From Deinococcus sp. KNUC1210 (lineage in GTDB: Bacteria > Deinococcota > Deinococci > Deinococcales > Deinococcaceae): DNA of 64,000 nt. This document shows, one piece after another, positions 24,381 to 33,282 of this stretch (positions are counted from its first letter, which is position 1; every line of letters starts with the position of its first letter). The position numbers were made by a program, and so were the translations under genes. The notes beneath the pieces were generated by a model, which saw only the letters and a list, made by a program, of their open reading frames with translations, made no database searches and had not been told where the DNA came from. The stretch covers positions 1 through 64,000 of the forward strand of contig NZ_CP092188.1 of the NCBI RefSeq assembly GCF_022344005.1. Reading direction: 5' to 3'.

Positions 24381-26732
24381 TCAGATCAACAGGCCTGTCT
24401 GAGGACGCTGACCATCGGCGACCGCCAGTGCCGCCCGGTCCGCTACATGTAGGACCCAGGGCAAGCTGGTGCCCAGGTCGGTTTTGCTGAAGCTGAGGTC
24501 GGCTTCCCAGACCAGATCCTGCATCACCGCCCAGGCGTCGACTTCACGATCCAGCGACGTCACCGTGATGAACAGCGGATCTGCCGTTCCCTGCTGCAGG
24601 TAGGGTGCGCCGGTTGTAGAAATCAACGCTTGGTTCGGTGAGTCGAAGGGGAAGGTTACGGTACCGACCACTGGATTGTGTAGGTCTGTGCTTAGTTGCC
24701 GGAACTGACGCCAATGCTCCGCTCGCTTTGACACTTCGACCACGACCCAGTGTGCATTAGTTGAGATCCGGCCGCTGGCTGACCAGCGCGCCCGCAAGGC
24801 CTTCAGACCGTCAATCTCCTGCCAGATTGGTCCCTGACCGTTCAGGTCACCGTCCCGGATGAACAGCACCCGCTCAAAGTCAGGCGACGTCAGCCGGTCC
24901 GCCAACCGGCTGAGGCCGGCATCCAGGCTTTCGCACAGCGCACCGTCTGGAATCGGTTCGACCTGCGGGCTGTTCACCTCAATGGTCAGGGGCAGGAACA
25001 CCGGCTGTTCGTCCGGCCGGGATAGCCCGTATCCCAGACAGGCCATTGCATAGTTGTTGCGCAGGCCCCCCACGTCAATCCCGATGTGAACGTTGAAGTG
25101 TGCGGCACTCGCGGTGGTGTAGGGTATCCAGCCGCCCTTGACGACGAGATGCTCCAGAAGCAGCCGGTACCGTCCCTGCACCCGGCGGTGAATGTGGACG
25201 GGCAGCTCAGATCCGGGCACGGCGGTAAATCGCATGGCGAGAGTGTTGTCGTGCTGAATGCACTGAGACGGCACCGTTAGGGTACGTTTGATCAGGTCAT
25301 GGGTGTCGCCGTCCTGCTGCGGGGTGTTGGCACCTTCTGGGAGCACCGCAAGCACCGCACTACATCCTTCTGCGGCACAAGCCTGCTGCAACTCATCGAC
25401 GGTGCGGTACCGGATTAACGTGAACTCGAAATCAAGGTGCAGTTCCGCTGCCAGTTGGTCGAGGTCGGTCTTGAGCCTGCCTGCTCGCCGACGGTCATAG
25501 TGCTGGGGAACAGCCAGGGCAGGTATCAGCGGACGTTTGATGAGGTAGCCCTGTTCAGCAAGCAACCGTGTGCGCTGACGTGCACGGTCACGGATTTCCT
25601 CCTCGCCGTCCGCACCAGCCAGGACATGACGCGCCTCACTGATATACAGGGGAGGCAAAGGAAAAACACGGGTCTGCTCCGGCGGAACGGCGTACAGCTG
25701 ATCTGCGAGCTTGATGCTCACACCGAAGGCATCAAAGCCGTCCGCGGCGGCGCGAACGGCTTGAATCCAACGCGTCCGCTCCTCGACACTGAGAATCGTC
25801 TCCCGGTGCATGGTCTGGGTGATCTGTGTGTCGAGAATTAACCGGATCTCAGCAGCCTCAACACTCAGCTCCTCGCCCTTGAAGGTCCGGCAGGTCAGAG
25901 ATCGTGCGGCCCACTCACGTTGACGTTCAAGAGACTGGGCCGCTTGGTCCGCGAACTGCTCCGGCGCGAGCAGCTCCATTCGTTCCGGTGCTTTCCCACC
26001 CCGCTGAACCAGGGCCCGAACTGCGACCGGCTCCAGGCTACGCGTCTGGCGGTTGACTCGCTTCAGCGCCACGCGCTCTGCGAGCTCCGCCAGCTCTCCG
26101 CGCTGACCGTATTCGGCAATGGTTGCGCCGTCGACACTCACAGTGCTGATATGGATCTGCAAGACCCAGCGGTGGTCACGCACGGTGATGGGCTGGACTT
26201 CAAAACGGCGGGCGAACAGCACGTTGGGGTCATCCGGGTGTGGCCGCGGCAGTTCACAGTGCCCCCGCCCGTGGCGCCAGAGCTGGCCGATGTGAGCGCT
26301 CGCGGTCTGTAGGTGACGCCCCAACGCGGTGCCGAGCAACTCACTGACTAGGCGACGTTGGCGTGGATCCTGGCCGCTGAGGATGAGATCAGCACCCCGG
26401 CGGATGCTGAAGCCGTCCTGCTGATCCTGGTCAGGCAGATGCCAGGAGCGGGGTACCAGTACGGTGCTTGGAGACTCGCTGAGGACGAAGCCGGCTTCTG
26501 GGGCGCTGGATCGATGGGCCTTCTTTAAGGCCCAAATCAAGTCCTTGACAACGCCGCGCTCCTCTTCGCTCAACGTGCCATTGATAGGCTCCACATGGTA
26601 ACGCACCACTTCCCATTGAAAGGCCTGTGCGTTGACGACCTCGTAGGCGTTCAGCACCAGGTGTGAGTCGGAGCGCTGGTCAGATGAAGGCGTTCCACCA
26701 GGGCGGCCGCGTCTGGTGAATGCGCCGCTCAA
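24381..26732 (-). CDS. long prokaryotic Argonaute (PIWI protein)
   Basis: A 783-residue full-length Argonaute. The N-domain has LVLNAYEVV near 25. A MID-type region spans about 400-530, with HDLIK (479-483) and PSQ (488-490) fitting the 5'-guide-binding pocket of the His/Lys subtype. The PIWI domain from about 535 shows HIGIDVGG (Asp 553), RDGD (Asp 627) and LPWVLHVADRAAL (Asp 765, aligning with the final catalytic residue). A Glu near 592-601 can complete DEDD. It is therefore probably an active guide-dependent nuclease. Start is TTG 26732, overlapping the upstream stop as TTGA, so translation is coupled to the membrane gene. Last gene of a three-gene operon. Confidence 0.85.
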   Translation of the reverse strand: MSGAFTRRGRPGGTPSSDQRSDSHLVLNAYEVVNAQAFQWEVVRYHVEPINGTLSEEERGVVKDLIWALKKAHRSSAPEAGFVLSESPSTVLVPRSWHLPDQDQQDGFSIRRGADLILSGQDPRQRRLVSELLGTALGRHLQTASAHIGQLWRHGRGHCELPRPHPDDPNVLFARRFEVQPITVRDHRWVLQIHISTVSVDGATIAEYGQRGELAELAERVALKRVNRQTRSLEPVAVRALVQRGGKAPERMELLAPEQFADQAAQSLERQREWAARSLTCRTFKGEELSVEAAEIRLILDTQITQTMHRETILSVEERTRWIQAVRAAADGFDAFGVSIKLADQLYAVPPEQTRVFPLPPLYISEARHVLAGADGEEEIRDRARQRTRLLAEQGYLIKRPLIPALAVPQHYDRRRAGRLKTDLDQLAAELHLDFEFTLIRYRTVDELQQACAAEGCSAVLAVLPEGANTPQQDGDTHDLIKRTLTVPSQCIQHDNTLAMRFTAVPGSELPVHIHRRVQGRYRLLLEHLVVKGGWIPYTTASAAHFNVHIGIDVGGLRNNYAMACLGYGLSRPDEQPVFLPLTIEVNSPQVEPIPDGALCESLDAGLSRLADRLTSPDFERVLFIRDGDLNGQGPIWQEIDGLKALRARWSASGRISTNAHWVVVEVSKRAEHWRQFRQLSTDLHNPVVGTVTFPFDSPNQALISTTGAPYLQQGTADPLFITVTSLDREVDAWAVMQDLVWEADLSFSKTDLGTSLPWVLHVADRAALAVADGQRPQTGLLI

Positions 26733-27178
26733 GACCGGTCCCGCGTCAGGAAGTAAGTGATCGCACTACCTGTGAAGCCGGTGATCACCGGAAACCATTT
26801 GTCGAAGATGGTACTCAACTGCTTCGCCGCTTCCGCCCGGTTTGTCAGATACAGCTGTTCCACAGTGTGATAGTGCAGGAGTGTGGAAATCACCAGCACC
26901 GCCACCAGAGAGAAGGCCAAGAGAATGGCCGTCCACGAATGGTGCATACGGATCTTGTTCTTGTAGGAATCGAACTCTTTGCTGCCGACTCCTTTAATCT
27001 CGCCCGCGTCACGCAGTTCCCTTGACGGCCTGGGACCAGGGACGCTGATTTCACCATCTTCACTGGCCGGGAACTCATCATTCAGGTCCTGGACCTCTCC
27101 CGCGTCCACGATGCCGTCCTCTGCCTCCAACGGCGACGGAGCGGCTGAGCTGGGAACCTGCTGATCTGAGCTGCTCAA
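26729..27178 (-). CDS. two-helix membrane protein in Argonaute operon
   Basis: A 149-residue protein. Residues 1-65 are acidic and Pro/Ser-rich, probably disordered and cytoplasmic. A basic patch (FDSYKNKIRMHHSW) leads into a first membrane helix (AILLAFSLVAVLVISTLL, about 87-104) and a second near 132-146 (FPVITGFTGSAITYFL). No family recognised. TTG start at 27178 has AGAGG 7-8 nt upstream. It lies 33 bp after the RHH gene and overlaps the Argonaute start. It could be a membrane effector or anchor for the system. Confidence 0.65.
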   Translation of the reverse strand: MSSSDQQVPSSAAPSPLEAEDGIVDAGEVQDLNDEFPASEDGEISVPGPRPSRELRDAGEIKGVGSKEFDSYKNKIRMHHSWTAILLAFSLVAVLVISTLLHYHTVEQLYLTNRAEAAKQLSTIFDKWFPVITGFTGSAITYFLTRDRS

Positions 27179-27211
27179 GCGTGTACCTCTGGGATGGAAT
27201 GTGGCGGCGGG

Positions 27212-27451
27212 TTAATGATCGAAGTTCTGTAATCGAGGGATGACGACGACGCGCTCCTCGCCGTTGTCCGGGTTGCGCATGATTACCTGGGTATAGCCGT
27301 GCTTAGCCTGACTCTGCAGGGCGCGGTTGATCTGTAAGGACTCGCGGACGGTATCGGCCATGCTGGTGTACTCACCCTCGCTGGTCATCTGCTCCAGGGT
27401 CTTGAGGCTCCGCTCGTCGAACGTGAAGGCCACTCTTTTGCTGTTCGCCAT
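27212..27451 (-). CDS. ribbon-helix-helix (CopG-like) protein
   Basis: A 79-residue protein whose first 45 residues match a ribbon-helix-helix fold: the strand RVAFTFDE, then helices SLKTLEQMTSEGEY and MADTVRESLQINRAL. The C-terminus (TQVIMRNPDNGEERVVVIP) forms a short beta tail. ATG 27451 has GAGGAG 9 nt upstream; a longer frame upstream lacks support. First gene of the Argonaute operon and closest to the divergent promoter region, so a regulator of both operons is the simplest role. Confidence 0.75.
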   Translation of the reverse strand: MANSKRVAFTFDERSLKTLEQMTSEGEYTSMADTVRESLQINRALQSQAKHGYTQVIMRNPDNGEERVVVIPRLQNFDH

Positions 27452-27505
27452 AATCCATTTCTCCTCGTAGAGGGCGTCATGCGACACTGCGCACGATCCG
27501 ACACT

Positions 27506-27534
27506 ACTATGACACACTATCATATGCTTGTAAA
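27506..27534 (-). promoter_or_regulatory. candidate promoter of the RHH-membrane-Argonaute operon
   Basis: On the minus strand TTTACA (27529-27534), a 17-bp spacer and CATAGT (27506-27511). The spacer and -10 contain repeated ACACTA elements (27501 and 27514), plausible half sites for the ribbon-helix-helix protein. The divergent nuclease-helicase operon starts 33 bp to the right, so one regulator could control both. Confidence 0.45.
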
Positions 27535-27566
27535 GACACGGATCGTATGCCATCCTTGAGTCACAT

Positions 27567-30053
27567 ATGGCACGCACTGTGATTTTCTCCACCCTGCCCC
27601 TCCGGACAGCTCTTCAATACCTGCCAGGGCGGCAGGTGGTATCGCCTGCTCCAGAGACGGTTTCTACGCTGGGGGTGACATCAATCTCACTGGCGCAGTT
27701 GCCCGGCTCGGCAATTCCGGCCGATGCTGACATAGACCGGGCCCTCCGACGTGCCACCCGCCAGCTCGGTCTTCAGGGAGATCGGCAGCTGCTCCGGCAT
27801 ACCGTGCTGGAAGTGCTGCTGCTCTCCAACGCGGACAGAGCCCAGATGCTCGCTGCGTCACGGGCGCTCGCTGCCTTCTGGCAGGCATTTATTGAGCAGC
27901 TCTCCACAGTACCGGCAGGGACTCCCCCGGTGGTGACTCAACCACTACTCCTGGTCGGGTTCACCAGCCTGAGTCTTGGTGCGATGAAGCTGATAGATCG
28001 TGTCGCCGCAGATGACAGCCTACTGATTCTTCCGCCACCAGAGATATCCTCTCTCACACCTGAAGAGGACGCGGGGCGGGTGCTGGAACTGCTCGGCTGG
28101 ACTGTGAGCCTCGAGGACATGGAGGCTCAACCGGACCTCGGCGAGCGACTGGCCACACGATTCTTTCGCGGAACGCCTGAACTTGGAACGGGTATGGAGG
28201 TGAGGGCGGCCGCTGACCGGTACTACGAGTGCCTGCAGGCGCTGACTTCACTCCAGAACGTCGCCGGAAGCGCGCTGCTCGTGGTGCCAGACCTTGCCCA
28301 ATATGCACCGACCCTGGGTGCGGCCGCGTGGGAGCTCGGCATGGAGCTGGATCTACCGCTGGAACAACCGCTGAATGCGACCCGGGCTGGTGCCTGGCTC
28401 TTCGAACTCTTCAAGGTGCTGGCCGGAGACTGGAGCTACCCACAGCTCCAGCGGGTCCTGAGTCACCCCCTCGCGCGGGACGTCTCGCCCGCCCTGCGTC
28501 AGGCCGCTGCACGCGCACGTCCGGCGCATCAGGCGGCCTGGATGGCGGTTGGATTGCCCAGCTGGCTCCGCCAATGGCCAGAACGGGGAGACGTTCAGCA
28601 GTTTGCTGATCTGGTCTTCGAGGTGCTGAACGGACTGGATACGAACCTGCTCACCGCCGATGACCAGCGGACCGGTCAATACTTGTTGGATGACTTGGAC
28701 GACCTCACTGCCAACGACGAGCTGAGCCTAAGCGATTTTGCAGATCAGTGCCTGCAACGGTTGCGGGAGCCGCTGCTGCCGGAACCTAGGCCGGGTCTGC
28801 CCGTAAGAACGCCGGCCAGAGTGACCGGTCGGTTCGATCACGTGGCCATCCTGGGTCTCAGCGAAGGCCACCTCCCGGCGCCTCCTCCCAATCCTCCGTT
28901 GTTGGATTTCTACGATCGACGTCAGTTGCAGCAGAGCGGCGTCTCCTGCTGCACCGCGTTGGAATATGTACGGATGCGCGACCAGGGATTCTGGTCTACC
29001 TTGGCGGCGGCCCGGCAGTCACTGTTCCTTTCCTACCCCTTGCGAATCGGCAAAGACCTTCAGCTGCCCAGCCCGTACTTCGCTCGCCTGGGACTGACGC
29101 CTCCAGGAGAAGCCGCCCCCTGGGAAAGCCCGTCGGACAGTGGGGACAACGAACGCGAAGTGCGCATGCTGAGGTCACAGCAGGCAGCCGCAGCCCGCGC
29201 TGAAGGACACGATCACGTGTTCAACGGAGAGACCGGTCAGTCTTATGACCTGACGCAGCACACCTTTTCGGCCACACAATTCACGCACTTCAGCCAATGT
29301 CCTTATCGGTGGTATGCCGAGGATATCCTAGGCCTTAAGGAACCCGAAGACAGTGGCACGGAGTTGCGGCCGAAGGAACGTGGAAGCTTCTACCACAGTG
29401 TCCTGGAACTGGTGGGCCGCGCCGTACTCGGTCGGCCCCAGACCCGAGAAGACCTGCTCCATCATCTTCCGGCCGCCTTCGATCAGGCCGCGCAACAGTT
29501 GGGGCTCACCCGGCGTGTGGCGTGGGACCGCCAGCGGGCAGAGCACTACCGGCGTCTTCAACAGACGCTGGAAGCACCAGAGTTCATCCTGGAAGGATTC
29601 ACGATCACTGACGTCGAACGTGCATTCGACTTGACTTGGCGGGATTTGCGGCTGACAGGGAAGATCGACCGAATTGACCGGGACGAGCACGCTCACCTAC
29701 TCCTCACGGACTATAAATCGAGTGCCAGAAAGCCGTCAGGATCGCGGGATCCTCAGAGTGGCGTTGAGCATGACATTCAGTTATCCCTGTACTTGGATGT
29801 GATCGCTGGCTTGTACCCCGACCTTGACGTCCGGGAGGGTCGGTACCTCTCCACCACCAGCGCGTCAAAACGCATCCTGGGGAAAGTCACACTTCAACCG
29901 ACAGCACTCGACGGCCTTCGCACCCGACTGAACGATGCAGCCGTCAGGGGCACGTTCCGCCCTCGGCCGGAGACACCCGGGCAGGGGTGTGCTGGTTGCG
30001 CGCTGCCTTTGCTGTGTCGCCTGCCCGCGAACACCTCAGGAGACCGCACATGA
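27567..30053 (+). CDS. AddB-like PD-(D/E)XK nuclease with Fe-S cluster motif
   Basis: An 828-residue protein resembling the AddB/RecB-nuclease family. The N-terminal about 550 residues look like an inactive helicase scaffold, with no Walker A. The C-terminal nuclease has a first cysteine in HFSQCPYRWY (near 578), then LTGKIDRIDR, LLLTDYKSS (near 714, the D-x-K core) and QLSLYL. It ends with GCAGCALPLLC (near 807), supplying three more cysteines for a 4Fe-4S cluster as in AddB and Cas4. It overlaps the helicase gene by 4 bp (ATGA). Together they probably unwind and degrade or trim DNA ends, possibly generating Argonaute substrates. Confidence 0.82.
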   Translation: MARTVIFSTLPLRTALQYLPGRQVVSPAPETVSTLGVTSISLAQLPGSAIPADADIDRALRRATRQLGLQGDRQLLRHTVLEVLLLSNADRAQMLAASRALAAFWQAFIEQLSTVPAGTPPVVTQPLLLVGFTSLSLGAMKLIDRVAADDSLLILPPPEISSLTPEEDAGRVLELLGWTVSLEDMEAQPDLGERLATRFFRGTPELGTGMEVRAAADRYYECLQALTSLQNVAGSALLVVPDLAQYAPTLGAAAWELGMELDLPLEQPLNATRAGAWLFELFKVLAGDWSYPQLQRVLSHPLARDVSPALRQAAARARPAHQAAWMAVGLPSWLRQWPERGDVQQFADLVFEVLNGLDTNLLTADDQRTGQYLLDDLDDLTANDELSLSDFADQCLQRLREPLLPEPRPGLPVRTPARVTGRFDHVAILGLSEGHLPAPPPNPPLLDFYDRRQLQQSGVSCCTALEYVRMRDQGFWSTLAAARQSLFLSYPLRIGKDLQLPSPYFARLGLTPPGEAAPWESPSDSGDNEREVRMLRSQQAAAARAEGHDHVFNGETGQSYDLTQHTFSATQFTHFSQCPYRWYAEDILGLKEPEDSGTELRPKERGSFYHSVLELVGRAVLGRPQTREDLLHHLPAAFDQAAQQLGLTRRVAWDRQRAEHYRRLQQTLEAPEFILEGFTITDVERAFDLTWRDLRLTGKIDRIDRDEHAHLLLTDYKSSARKPSGSRDPQSGVEHDIQLSLYLDVIAGLYPDLDVREGRYLSTTSASKRILGKVTLQPTALDGLRTRLNDAAVRGTFRPRPETPGQGCAGCALPLLCRLPANTSGDRT

Positions 30054-32437
30054 CCGCACAGCAACAGGCCATCAGCGCCTCAGGCAGTGTCCTCGTTCGC
30101 GCAGGCGCAGGAACAGGAAAAACGTACGTGATTGTGGAACGCTATGTGGAGCTTCTGAACCGCGGGCTGCGGCCGCTGGAGATCGTGGCCGTCACGTATA
30201 CGGAGCGGGCGGCCCTGGAGTTACGTGCACGCATCCGTACCCGTGTGCAGCAAACGCACGGCCATCAGCCGGATCTGCTCGCAGAATTGGAAGTAGCCCA
30301 GATCAGCACCATTCACGCGCTGGCTGCGAGAATTTGCCGGGATCATCCAGCTGCAACCGGGGTTCCGCCCGGCTCCTCAGTGTGGGATGAGCCGGACGCT
30401 CAGCTCCGGAAAGGACAGTGGCTCGAAGACGCCATGCTTCAGGTGGAGTTAGACCCGTTCAATGCCCTGGGGTACAGCCGGCTGCGGCAGATGCTGGAGG
30501 TGCTGCACCGGGAGCCGTACACGGCCTACCAGGCGCTGGAACGGGCAGGTAGCAGCTGGGAGGCGTTAATTCAGGACGTGCGTGCTGAAGCTTGGCGTGA
30601 CTTGCAGGAGCGGCCCGCATGGGTGGCGGCCGTGACCGTGGTGTCTACCGACTATGGACGCGATGATGACGCGATCGAGCGATCGCGCCGCATCGCCGTT
30701 CAGGGCCTGGAACGGATCGAAGCGGGTGAACCGCTAACCGGCGCGGGGCTGCTCGCTACCATCCGTCTGAATGGAGGCAAGAAAGCACAATGGCGGGATT
30801 TGGAAAGCGTGAAAGCTGCATTGAAAACGCTGCGGACGCTGGCGGGTGCCCCTCTCTTGACCATGGCGTACGGTGTGGCCGATGAGGCGTTGCGTGCGGA
30901 ACTGCCGCTCCTCAGTTCTGCGTACCGGCGGACCGATGATGTCCTCGCCCAGCGAAAGCAGCGCGCGCTCGCACTCGATTACGCTGACCTGGAGTTGTAT
31001 GCCCTGAACGGCCTGCAGCAGCCGGACGTGGCAGCCTATTACGCGCGCCGCTGGCAACACCTCATGATTGACGAGGCTCAGGACACCAGCCCGGTGCAGG
31101 CGGAACTGCTGGGCCTAATCGGAGCGCATGGCGATCTGACCGTCGTAGGAGACGATCAGCAGGCGATCTACGGTTTCCGAGGCGCCGGACACAACATCTT
31201 CCAGGAGTTCGAGGAACGTATCCTAACCGCTGGCGGCACAGTTGTGACCCTCCAGACTGGGCATCGCAGTCGGGTTGCCCTGCAGGAGCGGCTGAACATC
31301 GGTGCGCGCGCGGTATTGGGAGAGACGGCCCGTCCGCTCACGGCGAGCAGAACCGACGGCGAGCATTGGCCTACTTCGCTTATGGGACTGATTGATGCGT
31401 CGGGTAATGAAGCCGAAGTCGTAGTGACAACCCTGATTCAGCTGCTTAAGGAAGGCCGACCAATCAAAGATGCACAGACGGGACAAGAGCGATCGCTGCG
31501 CGCCACAGATATTGCCGTCCTGGCCCGGCGCTGGAGCGACCTGAATGGCATCCGGGATTTACTAACCGAGCAGGGCGTCCCCTGGGTCATGGCTGGAGGC
31601 GGCAACCTCTTGGAGACGCCGGAGGCCCGCGACACCTGGGCACTCCTGCGGTTCCTGGCAGATCAGGACGACAGCACCGCGCTGCTGGCCCTGCTGCGCA
31701 GCCCGCACTTCAGCATCAGTGATCCGCAGATCGACCGGCTGCGACAGGACCATACCCCAGGCGAAGCCTGGTGGCTTACTTGCGGCCGCAGCCGAGATCC
31801 GATTGTCCAGGAGGCGGTGCAGATTCTTGAACAGGTACTGCGTGAGCACATGCGTCTGACGCCCCGGCGAGCGCTCCAATTGACTGAGCGTCTGACCGGG
31901 TACCGCGGCGCGTTGGCGCGCTGGCCGGATGCTGAGCGGCACCTGGTGGATCTGACTGCCTGTCATGAGCTGGTTGAAACGCTTCAGGCGCCACTTCAGG
32001 ATTGCAACGGTACAGCAACCCGCCTGACCAGGCTCATCCAAGCTGAGCACGCCATTCTGCGACCGCCCGTGAGAAGCAGTGACGCCGTGACCCTCTCCAC
32101 GATCCATGGCGCCAAAGGACTGGAATGGCCGGTCGTGGCGCTGGTGCGTATCGATGGTGCAGCGCGCGCTCAGCCACCAGCGCTCCGTCTGGCCAGCGAG
32201 TTCGGCGTGGCTTACCAACGCGAAGGCGAAGAAACGGCGGGACTGTATACCCTCCTGAAAGAAACTGGCCGACAACGTGAAGAGCAAGAAGAGGCCCGCC
32301 TAGTCTATGTAGGCATGACGCGTGCCAGAGACTATTTAATCTGCAGCAGCAGCAGGCCGGCAGCACCCGCGGTGCAGACCTTGATGCAGGCCGGAATCCT
32401 ACCCTCGACAGCCACGGCCGAGGATGCACCGCATTGA
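30050..32437 (+). CDS. UvrD/AddA-like superfamily 1 helicase
   Basis: A 795-residue SF1A helicase. Walker A AGAGTGKT is near residue 20; then AVTYTERAA (motif Ia), LMIDEAQDTSP (motif II, near 340), VVGDDQQAIYGFRGA (III), TGHRS (IV), STIHGAKGLEWPVV (V) and VYVGMTRARDYL (VI, near 755). It ends soon after motif VI, so it lacks the C-terminal nuclease domain of true AddA (about 1,200 residues). The start is ATG 30050 with AGGAG upstream, coupled to the AddB-like gene through ATGA. It is probably the motor of a two-subunit complex whose only nuclease is the partner. Confidence 0.85.
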   Translation: MTAQQQAISASGSVLVRAGAGTGKTYVIVERYVELLNRGLRPLEIVAVTYTERAALELRARIRTRVQQTHGHQPDLLAELEVAQISTIHALAARICRDHPAATGVPPGSSVWDEPDAQLRKGQWLEDAMLQVELDPFNALGYSRLRQMLEVLHREPYTAYQALERAGSSWEALIQDVRAEAWRDLQERPAWVAAVTVVSTDYGRDDDAIERSRRIAVQGLERIEAGEPLTGAGLLATIRLNGGKKAQWRDLESVKAALKTLRTLAGAPLLTMAYGVADEALRAELPLLSSAYRRTDDVLAQRKQRALALDYADLELYALNGLQQPDVAAYYARRWQHLMIDEAQDTSPVQAELLGLIGAHGDLTVVGDDQQAIYGFRGAGHNIFQEFEERILTAGGTVVTLQTGHRSRVALQERLNIGARAVLGETARPLTASRTDGEHWPTSLMGLIDASGNEAEVVVTTLIQLLKEGRPIKDAQTGQERSLRATDIAVLARRWSDLNGIRDLLTEQGVPWVMAGGGNLLETPEARDTWALLRFLADQDDSTALLALLRSPHFSISDPQIDRLRQDHTPGEAWWLTCGRSRDPIVQEAVQILEQVLREHMRLTPRRALQLTERLTGYRGALARWPDAERHLVDLTACHELVETLQAPLQDCNGTATRLTRLIQAEHAILRPPVRSSDAVTLSTIHGAKGLEWPVVALVRIDGAARAQPPALRLASEFGVAYQREGEETAGLYTLLKETGRQREEQEEARLVYVGMTRARDYLICSSSRPAAPAVQTLMQAGILPSTATAEDAPH

Positions 32438-33252
32438 CGAGCCCAGGGCTTGCTGTGATCCAGGCGTACCAGAACGATGGGTACCGGCTGCGCCGTGTCG
32501 ACGACCTGTATAGCGCAACGTGCGGTCTTCCCATCTGAGAGCGTCGAACGGTCAGGGTACCGTGGAACAGGCCCTGTTTGGCTGAACTTCAGGGCCCCAC
32601 CTGGGCCGCGTAGGCTTCCAGCAGGAACTCCGGCTCGAGTTCATACCGCACTGAGCGGGTCGATCGCTTCACCTCGGAGATCAGCAGCAGTGGCACATTC
32701 GGACGCGCGGCGAGGTGCAGGCGCAGCCAGCTGGTCACTGCCTCACTCGCAATGACCACCACGCCACGCAGCGGCAACTGCTGTTGGGCTTCCCGACGGG
32801 GAGATCCGTCATTCGGACGCCTTCAGTACCTCTGAAGCGTGTTGCCTTGTCAAGCGCAGGTGCTGACGTTCAGATCTGCGGATCTTGGTTCAGGACGATC
32901 TTCAGGGCGAATCCACCCTCCGTGCCGCCCTGCCTTGACCTTCCTTTGGAGTTTTCTGGGATGTTGCCTGATCCCGTTCAGTCGGCCGGTCACGTCGCTT
33001 GACCGTCGCTGAGCATCAACTCGGTCTGATGCGGTCGCTCCCAAGACGCCTTAATGCGCTTCATTGCGCCAGGTGATCTCGAAGTTCTCATTGCTTGCTT
33101 CCAAGACCCGCAGGTTTCCCGCCAGTTCCACGCTGCATTTCGTCATGCCGAGTCTGTTTCAGGCTCAAGCGCAAAGGCAACGGGATAGCCTTCTCGCTGG
33201 GCGGCATCTTGCAGCGCATCGATCCAGTGCAGGTGAGGTTCCCCCCTCGGTC
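32438..33252. other. region between helicase and IS3, no firm gene
   Basis: About 800 bp. One short minus-strand frame (32589-32777, 62 codons, VVVIASEAVTSWLRLHLAAR and following) looks protein-like but has no ribosome site and may be the end of a gene truncated by events at the IS3 end. Otherwise nothing recognisable. Confidence 0.35.
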
Positions 33253-33282
33253 GGTCCAGTCCGATTGCAAGGAAAGCGTACC

